Shown: positions 1-13,000 of the stretch, piece by piece | Position numbering within the stretch: the first letter of the stretch is position 1 | How the letters are laid out: the number at the start of each line of letters is the position of its first letter | Source of the DNA: Zea mays | Taxonomy: Eukaryota; Streptophyta; Magnoliopsida; Poales; Poaceae | Assembly (NCBI RefSeq): GCF_902167145.1 | Contig: NC_050100.1 | Coordinates: forward strand, 189,837,439 to 189,901,438 | Length of the DNA: 64,000 nt | Direction: 5' to 3' | Made by a program: the position numbers and the translations under genes | The notes under the pieces: model-generated | What the model was told of the DNA's origin: nothing | The model's input: the letters and a program-made list of their open reading frames with translations, nothing else | Database searches by the model: none

Positions 1-42
1 ACAGGTTTGAAGCTTATATGTTTTTCTTTGTCATTACTGTAG

Positions 43-3061
<3,019 letters not shown>

Positions 3062-3350
3062 ATCTTTGGAAGAGCAAACGATCTGAGCTGCTCCCGGCGA
3101 GTATACTTCACTGAATGGATTCTGTGCTGTGCATGGTGCTGAGCTCTGCACATAGCGGTGCTCGTTGATTCTTGGCACAGATGATTTGAGTTATGTACAT
3201 TCGTTTAACTCTTCCAAAAGGTTAGCGAAGCATTTTACACCCCGCTATGAGGGACCGGGGATCGGCTGCAATGTTTAAGCCGTGGTGATTTAAGATGATG
3301 TTGACTCTAATACTTATATAATGACAATGAAAAAAAGTTCCCTAGACTAG
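3062..3350 (+). other. probable 3' UTR of the CK1-like gene
   Basis: Non-coding sequence directly after the TGA. It turns AT-rich towards an A-run near 3330. The polyadenylation site cannot be fixed from sequence alone. Confidence 0.5.
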
Positions 3351-3485
3351 CATTACATTTGATGTGTTTGTGAAAGTAGGATTTTCATCTATGCAATGGA
3401 GTATAGCAGATAACTGTATGCATAAGGTCCCGTTGGATCAATTAGCTACTAATAATAGTTAGCTAGCTAAGGGCATGCACAGTAA

Positions 3486-3700
3486 GGGAGTGTTTGGTTG
3501 ATGAATCACTCTATCTAAAATGAGATGGTGCATCATGTGTCTATTTCTAAAATTTTGTGGAATGACTGTATTCCTCGTATCAGTACTAATTAATTATGAG
3601 AAACGAGGTGATGATAAATGAACTCATTTCATTCCACAGACCAAACAAAAAGTGAGGAACGAGAAGATGGACTAATTCATTCCTCAAACTAAACACCTTA
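3486..3700 (+). mobile_element. Tourist-like (PIF/Harbinger) MITE
   Basis: A 215-bp element without coding capacity. It starts GGGAGTGTTTGGTTG and ends CAAACTAAACACCTTA, giving imperfect terminal inverted repeats of the GTGTTTGGTT type. TAA at 3483-3485 and 3701-3703 is the expected 3-bp target duplication. A related copy in the opposite orientation lies at 62567-62817; both share the segment GAGATGGTGCATCATG. Confidence 0.65.
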
Positions 3701-3833
3701 TAAGTGTCTTGAGTTGTGTCTTGGCATGTGATTGAGACACGTCTCTTGACTTTAGGGCGTGTACAACACAATTTAAAACTCAGTGTATTCAGCTATTTAA
3801 AACTCAGTGCCTTTAGCTATTGGCGGAGTTAAC

Positions 3834-4626
3834 TGTAAAATTTTCGAAGAAACATATCTAAAGTAAATAGCACAAGAGATACCAATTTTTATCCCATGGT
3901 TCAGTCAAGCGTAATATATACTTGCCTACTCCACGTTGTGGTACTTAGCCCCTCTTAAATGATTCAAAGATCTAACTTGAGTACTACGGTTCTTCCTTAT
4001 ATCCAATAATATCCCGGTTGTGAGGAATCTCTACAAGTTGGAATCTCCACGCTTTACACAAGTGATCACAATTAAAACCAGAGTAGGGGGAGGGAGTAAG
4101 AACACGCACACAAAGAGCACAATCACAGCAACAACATGCACACAAGCGAACAAAACAGCGCAAGAATAAGAACGATAGAGTTACAACTCACAAACGCGCT
4201 CAAATCTCTCAAACACTTCAAACAACGTGGTCACAGAGTCTCGGAGTTATAGTGTGCTCTTAGAATACTTGGTGTGTTGGTAGAGGCGCCTAGGGGTCTC
4301 TTTTATAGCCCCAAGGGGCCAAGAGCCGTTGCTCCTCTATTTGGAAGGTCTTAGTTGCCTTCAGTCCGTGGGTGTACCAGATTGTCCAGTGTCACACCAG
4401 ACACTCCGTTTGCAACGACCACTAGAACATCTGATTGGTCGCCTTCCATTTCGGGTGGGCACCGAACTGTCTAGTGGCACACTAGACATGTCTGGTGACC
4501 CTCCTGACCGTTGCCGTGCTGACGTGGCCGGCGCTGACCGCACGCTCTATCGTTGGCGTGGGGTAGAGCCGTTGGCCGCCTGACACACCTAACATGCACC
4601 GGATTGTCCGGTGAATTTTAGACTTC
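3834..4626 (-). repeat. copia-type LTR remnant, part 1 (interrupted by element A)
   Basis: Read on the minus strand this looks like an LTR: a CACCGGACAATCCGGTG palindrome at 4599-4615, a TATA box (CTATAAAAGAG) near 4300, a transcribed AT-rich leader and a terminal ACA at 3834. No internal coding region is attached, so it is probably a solo or truncated LTR. Element A sits at 4627-16281, and the interrupted sequence resumes at 16287 after the duplicated ACTTC. The outer TSD could not be found. The palindrome recalls the LTR of element E, but the sequences are otherwise different. Confidence 0.5.
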
Positions 4627-5101
4627 TGTTGGAACTCGCTCTCAGCAGCAAGAAGGCCAACAAGGGTGAACGGTGGCGACAACAGGGTTACGTGCACGGG
4701 GGCGATAGCTCTGTTGATCTAGCCTCTCACGGGCACTGTGCGGGGGTATTTATAGGTATCTGAGAGGCCAGCGTCTTGTGTTAAGGACGCATGTGCCCTC
4801 AGACACCTATTTTATCCCCAGAATATTCCCATAAAGCAGGGTTACAGACCGTAATTACAAGTATTCCTTTACAAGTTAGGCCCGTAATACAGAGGCGACC
4901 ACGCGGGGCCCGTTACAATGGGCCAGATCGCACGTGGGCCTTGGGACTGAACGAGGACGCGCCGTGGTAGGACGTCGCCGCAGGCCTTCGTCAAAGTGCC
5001 GAGTCCTGCGAAGGGTGTCCCTGCCCGCTTTGTCTCTGTCGGACCAGCGGCTGCAGCGAAGGCCTCGAGCGAAGGGTGGCGTCTTTGCCTTCGCCCCAAC
5101 A
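4627..5101 (-). repeat. 3' LTR of element A
   Basis: 475 bp, bounded by TGTTGG and CCAACA when read on the plus strand. The minus strand carries the TATA box (CTATAAATACCCCCG) near 4750 that drives sense transcription from the matching 5' LTR. The polypurine tract lies just internal to it, next to 5102 (minus strand GGAGGGCAAA). Confidence 0.92.
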
Positions 5102-5234
5102 TTTGCCCTCCGAGGGACCAGTTCGACAAAGTCACCTGGTGCCGAAGACGTCGCTAGATGGCGGAGACGCTGCCCTCGCTCGAAGTGGTTCCGCGGGGGT
5201 TTTTGATGTGACCGTTGATGGACGGCGTACTGTT

Positions 5235-5310
5235 GGATTGCGGGTTTCCCGAAGCGTCGCGGCCTGTCGGATTGCGGGTTTCCCGAAGAGCCGCGCCCCG
5301 CCTATAAAAG
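5235..5310 (+). promoter_or_regulatory. internal promoter of the antisense gene, element A
   Basis: Two perfect 20-bp direct repeats (GGATTGCGGGTTTCCCGAAG) lie at 5235-5254 and 5269-5288. A TATA box TATAAAAG follows at 5303-5310, 166 bp before the ATG at 5469. The TTTCCCG core resembles an E2F-type site, which is inference. The same arrangement is present in element B at 52554-52629. Confidence 0.6.
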
Positions 5311-5468
5311 GGGGCAGGGGCGGCGCTTTTTGAACTCTGCCTTCCGCGCTCCGTAAAACCCTAGCCGCCCGCCGTCTTGCTGCTCCTTTTCCTCCGCTGC
5401 TCCCTTAGCTCGCCGGCGTTCTGGCTCGAGTGAAGCAGACCGCCCGCCGCCGACGACGGTACGTAGCA

Positions 5469-8400
5469 ATGCCATCCTCTTCTTCCTCCGCCGACGCTGC
5501 GTCGCCGGCCGCCGCCTCGTCTGAGGAGACGTTGAGTAACGTGGAGGTGGAGGAGTTGCGCGCCGGCGACTCTGTTGAATTTGGTGTGTCACGGATGACG
5601 TCAGCCCGTATTGAAGATATGCAGCGGTTGGGCTACTTTGGCGGCGGGGTCGCCCGTGCTCCGGGGACGGAGGAAGTCCCCGAGCCGGAGGGCGAGTTGG
5701 TTGTTTTCAAGGCGTTCTTCGTCGCCGGACTCCGCTTGCCTGCGCACCGTTTTGTCAGTGAAGTCCTGCGTAGATTCAGTGTTCAAATACATCAGCTGAC
5801 ACCGAACGCCATAGTGGCGCTGGCGAAGTATGTCTGGGCGACGACTTCGTACGGCGGACAGCCGTCAGTTGAAGTTTTTGCGAAGAATTATTGTTTGCAT
5901 TGGCAGAAAAGGATGGTTGAGGACGGAGTTGCCCAGTTCGGGTCATGCACATTCACGCCGAAGACCGGCAAGACCACAATGCCAGTAGTGGAGTTGGTCC
6001 CGTGCGCCCGCAACAAGTGGGGCAATTGGAATGAATTTTGGTTTTATGTTGCTGAGGCTACTGTCGAAGGCCATGAAGGGCTCCCCGTGTCCTTAATGTG
6101 CTCTCACTATTACTCTGCGTATCCACCTTATGAAGTGGCAGAAGAGGATGCAGACGAAGGGGCCCTTCGGTGCGCCGCCGGTCAGAGCAGCGGTCGAGAT
6201 TTAGTTGAAGAGTTCGTGGCGTACGGGGTCTGGCCCTTGGCGCACGGCTGGGCGCTGGGCGAAGTATGCCCTCGCCAGATGCCCTTTCACGGAGGAAGGG
6301 TGGTGCGAAGTCCTGCCTTCGCACTGAATTTGCGAAACCGTGACCCGGCCGCCTTTGTGCGTGATGCGGAGGGCTTGGCGGTGCGGCTCGTGGGGCGTTA
6401 CGTGCCGAGGACGGAAGGCCAGCGCAGCTTTGACATCCGCGGGTCAAATGAACGTTTGAACAGGGTCTTCGAATTAAATCAACTGCCGTACGACGGTTAC
6501 CCTGGTCAAGACGAAGCGGACCGCCGTGGGAAGAAGCCGGCGGTGGAGACTGGAGGCGACCCTGCGCTGGTGGCCGCCGCCTCCTCGAAAAAGAGAAAAT
6601 TAGGTACTGCGATGGGAAGACTTGGGGTGTCTGATAGTTTCGCTAGAGATTTAATGAGGACGTGTGCGGCCCCGGGGGAGAGGATGTCTTCGCCCGAGCT
6701 CCGGGAGTCTTCGGCTCGGATGCTGAGGGTTACCGAGGGTTGTTGGCCTAAAAACATTCCTATCCCCTGCGCGGCTGAGGAGGACTGTTTTACATCTCGT
6801 ATGGTTCATCGGTGGAAAGTTTTTCCTTATGGGCGAAATATCGGTCATGTTGTGTGGGCAGTGATGGACAAGGATCGCCAAGGCGCGGCGCGAAAACGCC
6901 AGGCGACTGTGAGGGTTCACGAAGCCCGGCCGAAAAGGCATCGGGGAACGGCGAAGGCTGAGGCCTCTGGCGGAGGCAAGCCGCCGCTGCCGACGAAGGT
7001 GGGCGCCTCCGCGCCTGGCAAGGCGCCGGAGACGACGGTGGGCGCCGGAGGCCCCAAGCTGTCGAAGGTGGTGCCGTCTGTCAGCGGGGTGGCGGAGGCT
7101 GCGAAGGCGGCCCGATCGCTACCGCCGCCTGGCAAACGCGTTGCCGACTTTGGCACCGAGATTGATGTGGATGATTATCTTGGGGGTAAGTCTATATGAA
7201 TATATATATACCTTTTTTTTTAATTTGTTGACGCGTTGCAGGGTCGGACGAGGGCCCGCTTGCTCTAGTTGTGCCTGGCGCGGCGATCGCGATGGCTGCG
7301 CCAGCGCCGAAGGCGGGGGGAGAGACCCTTGGCGCCGGAGGCGAGGTGTCTGCCCTCGCGCTGGTGAGAGACGAGGCGGGCGTGGCGACCCGTCGGCTGA
7401 AGGGAGCAACGGAGGCGCTGAGTCGAGCGACGGAGGCGCTGAGTCAGGTCCGCCGAGCTATACATTTTTTTTTACACAACGACCTTACGTGTGTTCTGCA
7501 GGTGGCTGACTTCACCAGCCGCACTGCGTCGGGGGCCCTTACGGCAGCGTTGTCTGCCGAGGTCGAGAGACTTCGGACGCAACATGCGGACGCTGTCCGT
7601 GAGAAGTCGGCCTCCGACAGCAAGTGCCGCAAACTGGCGGAGAAGGTGGCCGCCCTTGAGAAGGAGAAGGCTGACCTCCGGCGCCAGCTGGCGGGGGAGA
7701 GGAGGGAGGCCAACGAAGCCATCGCCAAAGAGCAGGCTGCGCAGGCGGAGGCCAGGCTGGCGCGGGCGGAAGGCAATATCGCCAAGGAGCTCGCCGGAGA
7801 GCTGCAGCGGCGGCTTACTGCCCAGGAGAGCCGCGCGGAGGGGGCCGAGGCCGCGATGCGAGCGGAGGCCGAGCGGACGCGCACGCAGCTCATGACTTCA
7901 TATCGCGAGCTGGGTGTGCGGACGGGTGACTTCGAGGTGCCGGAGCGAGAGGCGGGCTTCGCTGTCTGGAATGGGTGCAGGAGGAACTGCAAGAGCTCCC
8001 CACTGTCTTGGCGGGGTTGATGGCGTTCACCTCCCTGGTCACCTGCGAGGCAGCGATGAACGCGCTCTCTCGCGAAGGCTGCCGGCACTTTGAGGCCCTC
8101 GACCAGGTGGATGAGGATTTTGGGCGTGATATCTTTGAGGTCGAAGACCCCGTGGTGAAGGAATCCGCCGGGGCCCTCTATGACCGGATGTGGGGTTCAT
8201 ACGGTCGTGAGGTGGTCCGGGCGCGGGCCGAGGCTGCGAGGGCTCAGGTAACGTTGTCGTTTGCCCGGCGTCTGCTGGATGCGGTCTGTGCGTGTGTTTG
8301 CTGAGTTTTTGTGCGTTTTGTTTTAGGCGGAGCGCGGCGAGCGGGTGGACGACTTCGGGGCGCTGAACAGCGCGCTGCCTGAGCCGGAGACGACCCCTGC

Positions 8401-9143
8401 GGAGGCCGCGACTGGAGTCGCCCCGGGACCGACCCCGGAGACTGCGGAAGATGCACCGGGCGCTCCTGCATCTGCCGCGGCCGGCGAAGACCTTCCCCCA
8501 AAGGTGACCGAAGGCGCGCCAGATGCCCCCGCAGCTGCTGTGCCGAGCGCTGAGGATCCAGCAGAGGCAGCGGCGGAGGCTCCCGCAGCGGCCGGGCCTT
8601 CGCAGGTGGCATAGGTGGTGTTTAGGGTTGAGGGATTTTTGGATGTTGTACTGAATTTTGGTTGCTGCGCAGGTTCAAGATTTTGGGCCTGCGCACGCAA
8701 CCGCTACCACTGAGTTTTTGGCGGCTTCGACCGCGGAAGATGGAAATGAATGTGGTGGGTCTGTTTCTGAGTTTTTTGATGTTACTGACTCTGGGAGCTC
8801 GGTTGAGTGGACTGAGGAGTCGTCGGAGGAGGACTTGGATTATTTTGCGGCCTTGGACGTGGCTGCGGCGGAGGCTGCACCACATGCTGCGGACGCGCCA
8901 GGCGTGCCCGGTCCTAGCACCGGGCACCGACGACGAAGGGCGGTTGCAAAGCGTAGGATTAGTGCGGAGGAAGGGGCTCGGCTTCGCGTTAGTAGGGCTG
9001 GCCGGCAGGAGCTGCTGTCTTTGCCGGCCGCCTCGGGTGTAGGGGAAGGGGAGCTGCGAAGCCTTTTTGCGGGTGAGGAGCTTAGGATAATGTTATTTAA
9101 TTATAGAGAGATGGAGATTATTCCTAAGGTTGAGCCGATGTAG
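5469..9143 (+). CDS. spliced antisense gene of element A (PF04195-like domain, coiled coil); frameshifted
   Basis: Five exons on the strand opposite gag-pol: 5469-7185, 7242-7447, 7502-8247, 8327-8605 and 8673-9143. All introns are short (54-79 bp) and GT-AG, and all phases fit. The ATG at 5469 (MPSSSSS) is conserved in element B; the upstream in-frame codon at 5430 is GTG. Exon 1 (572 codons) holds the conserved core, for example LVVFKAFFVAGLRLP and HQLTPNAIVALAKYVW. This resembles the plant family called 'putative gypsy type transposon' (PF04195); its biochemical role is unknown. Its C-terminal part is basic. Exon 3 encodes a long Glu/Arg/Ala coiled coil, exon 4 a Pro/Ala/Glu-rich linker, and exon 5 an acidic stretch followed by a basic RRRRAVAKRR motif. 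Near 7950 this copy lacks one base that B has, which shifts exon 3 and stops it near 8018. Confidence 0.8.
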
Positions 9144-9289
9144 GGCGTGGTGCCCTCGCTTGTGTATGTGTAAAGGCTTGTAAAATGGAGTTGTGTGCCC
9201 TCGTGTGCCTGTGCCTGCGAGGGCGCTGTGTACTTTGTCTGGTGTGATTGATTGATTGGTCTTGCTGTCGTTTCTGCTTTTTGTTATAC

Positions 9290-9870
9290 TGTGCTGGCTG
9301 CGCCCTTAGGCGGTTCCTGCGATAGACTTCGGATTTTTGCGCGTTTGTGCTTGGTCCGGCTGCACCTTTTAGGCGACTTCTGCGTGGATAGTCTTCGCGA
9401 TAGACTTCGGATTTTTGCGCACTTGTTGTGCTAAGTCCGGCTGCACCCTTAGGCGACTTCTGCGCGGATAGTCTTCGCGATAGACTTCAGATTTTTGCGC
9501 ACTTGTTGTGCTGAGTCCGGCTGCACCCTTAGGCGACTTCTGCGCGGATAGTCTTCGCGATAGACTTCGGATTTTTGCGCACTTGTTGTGCTGAGTCCGG
9601 CTGCACCCTTAGGCGACTTCTGCGCGGATAGTCTTCGCGATGGACTTCGGATTTTTGCGCACTTGTTGTGCTAAGTCCGGCTGCACCCTTAGGCGACTTC
9701 TGCGCGGATAGTCTTCGCGATAGACTTCGTTTTTTGCGCACTTGTTGTGCTGAGTCCGGCTGCACCCTTAGGCGACTTCTGCGCGGATAGTCTTCGCGAT
9801 GGACTTCGTTTTTTGCGCACTTGTTGTGCTAAGTCCGGCTGCACCCTTAGGCGACTTCTGCGCGGATTGG
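9290..9870. repeat. 80-bp tandem array of element A
   Basis: About seven units of 79-80 bp, each with CTGCACCCTTAGGCGACTTC and a TTTTTGCGCACTTGTTGTGC segment; the first unit is degenerate. The array lies between the 3' ends of the convergent antisense gene (ends 9143) and gag-pol (ends 10100). Element B has the matching array at 47850-48540. Confidence 0.9.
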
Positions 9871-10099
9871 TCGCACGCGAGGGTGGCTAGCGCTTAGCCT
9901 CGCGGTGACTTCGAATTGGTCGAATGCCGAAGACCGTTGTTGCGGTCTTTTTTCGACACATGCTTTTGCGGGGGATTTTTCTCACATATATTACATGGCT
10001 CCGCCTCGTTAAAAACCTCACCCCCCGGGAGGAAAAGAGTGCGGGCCGGTACAAGATTGTTTGCGGCGAATTACAAGGGCGAAATCGGCCCTAAATGGG

Positions 10100-13000
10100 T
10101 CAAACAAAAAATTTGCGAAGGTTGTCGACGTTCCAGGAGTGCTCTAGGTCCTCGCCGTTTGGCGTTGTGAGCCTGTAAGCACTGGGGGAAGCTTTTGACT
10201 TGACTATGAAGGGGCCCTCCCACTTGGGCTCCAATTTGCCCTTGGACTCCGTCCGAGCTGTTCGGATGAGTACGAGGTCCCCCTCGTTGAACTCCCTCGG
10301 GATGACTGCACGGTCGCGCCATGCTTTGGTCTGGGCCTGATATTTGTTCAGGGCCTGTAAGGCGAAGACCCGGTCTCCGTCAATGAGATCTTTTGAAGTT
10401 GGCTCATCCACGTCGGGGATGGCTGACGGAACTGTACGCGGGGACCCATGCTTTATTTCTTGCGGGGTCATTGCCTCTGATCCGTATAGAAGGCGGAAAG
10501 GAGTGAACCCGGTCGCTCTGCACTCGGTTGTGTTTAGCGCCCAGACTGCCTCTGGTAATAAATCGGTCCACCTGCCTTTTCTTTCATCAAGGAGCATCTT
10601 TTTGACAGCTGTGAATATTTTCCCATTGGCGCGCTCCACAACCCCGTTGGACTGCGGATGATAGACTGAAGCGAAGGCTAGCTTGGTGCCGATGGAAAAA
10701 CAAAAATCCTTGAAATCTTGGCTGTCGAACTGTTTGCCGTTGTCGACTGTTAGCTCGGACGGTACTCCGAAGCGGCAAACGATGTTCTGCCAGAAGAATT
10801 TTTGGGCAGTCTTTGATGTGATTGTGGAAACAGCCCTCGCTTCAATCCATTTAGTGAAGTATTCGACAGCCACGAAGGCGAACTTAAGGTTCCCCTGAGC
10901 GGTGGGCAGGGGCCCGACGATGTCCAGGCCCCAGCGCTGGAGAGGCCATGTATGGGCAATCAGCTTTGTATATTGCGAGGGGTTGCCTGACCGAGGGGAG
11001 AACTTCTGGCAGGCTTCGCAGGACCTCGTGACCCGATTTGCGGCGCAGATCATTGCGGGCCAGTAAAACCCTTGACGGATCACCTTGGCAGCCAGGGCCC
11101 TTGGCCCTGCGTGCGAGCCGCACGTGCCACTGTGGACTTCGCGTAGGATCTGCATGCCTTCGGTTTCAGTGACGCATTTGAGCATTGGCAGACTGACCCC
11201 TTTTTTGTACAGTTGGCCCTCGACCAGAGCAAAGTCCCGGCTTCGGTGTCTGAGGCGCTTTGCCTCACCGACGTCGGCTGGATGATAGTACCCCTGCAGG
11301 AACAGGGTTATTGGTGCCCTCCAGTCTTCTGTCATGATTAGGTTGACTATACGGTGGCCTTCGCTATCATTAGTTATCTGGAGCCCTTCGGGGCTCCGGA
11401 CAGCTGGGGTGCCGATGGTGTGGAAAAACACGTCGGAGGGCAGGGGCTCGCCCCTGGCGGCGGCCTTGGCTAAGGCATCGGCCTCCTCGTTCTTGGCCCT
11501 ATCCACATGCTGCAGGGTGAATCCCTTGAATTGTCTCTCGAGACTTCGGATAGCCGCGAGGTATTGCATGAGGGCAGGGTCTTTTGCTGCATAGTCTTTC
11601 TCGACCTGACCGGCAACTATCTTGGAGTCTGTTTTGATGATACATGTGGTGACTCCGAGGGCCCTTAGCTTGCGGAGGCCGAGGATGACTGCTTCATACT
11701 CTGCTATGTTGTTTGTGCATTTGTCGGATTCCAGAGCGAAGCTGAGGCGTGCTGCATATCTATGTTTGACTCCGGCTGGCGAGGTGACAACTGCAGCGAC
11801 GCCTGCCCCCGCATGACACCATGCACCGTCGCAATGGATGGTCCAGACCTTTTCTGTGGATGGGTCCGGTTGCGTTACTGGCCCAGTCCAGTCGACGATG
11901 AAGTCTGCCAGGACTTGCGACTTGATAGCTGTTCTGGGCTCGAAGCAGATGTGGTAGCCGGAGAGTTCGGCTGCCCACTTGGCAATCCTCACTGATGCCT
12001 CCGGGTTCCTGAATAGTTCGCCGAGCCCCCTGTCTGAGGTGACTCGGACCTTGAATGCTTCAAAATAATGACGCAGCTTGCGCGAGGACATAACAACTGC
12101 GTAGGCTATCTTCTCCAGCTCTGTCATGTTGCATTTGGACGGTGTCAGGACTTCGGAGACATAGTAGACAGGGCACTGTCTGACTGCGCCCTCGACTGTC
12201 TGCTCCTGTACCAGTGCCGCGCTGACTGCGTGCGGCGAAGTCGCGACATAGAGCAATAAGGGGAGCGAGGAGTCGGGGCTCGTGAGGATGGCCAGCTCCG
12301 ACAGGTACTGTTTTAGTGAGGCGAAGGCCGCTGCTTGCTCCGGTCCCCAAGCGAAGTCCTTCGCTCCGCGGAGTGTTTTGAGGAAGGGGAGACTTCGCTC
12401 GGCGGACCTGGAGATGAATCTGTTGAGAGCTGCCATCCTGCCTGTCAGGCGCTGGACGTCCCTGGCAGACTGCGGAGGCGACATATCGACGATGGCCTGG
12501 ATCTTGGTTGGGTTGGCCTCGATGCCGCGGCGGGACACCAGGTAGCCCAATATCTTGCCCTGGCGAACACCGAAAACGCACTTTTCCGGGTTTAGGCGGA
12601 GTCGTGCATCTCGCATGTTCGCGAATGTCTCTGCTAGGTCGGCGAGATGGTCCTCCTTATTCTTGCTGGCGACGACGATGTCGTCCACATATGTGAATAT
12701 GTTTCTGCCGACCTGCCCCTCGAGCACTGTTTTGGTGAGTCTGGAAAAGGTGGATCCGGCATTCTTGAGACCCTCCGGCATTCTGACAAAGCAATAAGTG
12801 CCGAAGGGTGTTATAAAGCTGGTGCTAGCCTTGTCTTCCTCCTTCATGTATATCTGGTGATAGCCGGAGAAGCAGTCGAGGAGGGACATGACCTCGCATC
12901 CGGCCGCGCTATCGACTATTTTGTCGATCCGTGGCAACGGGAAATTGTCCTTTGGGCAGGCCTTATTGAGACTGGTGAAGTCTATGCACATGCGCCATTT

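Noticed and set aside
5430..5468. Upstream start for the antisense protein of element A
   Set aside because: The codon is GTG. The first conserved ATG in A and B is 39 bp further on.
5469..9143. Antisense gene as a captured host gene unique to one element
   Set aside because: It is present at the same place in A and B, with a diverged relative in C, so it belongs to the element lineage.
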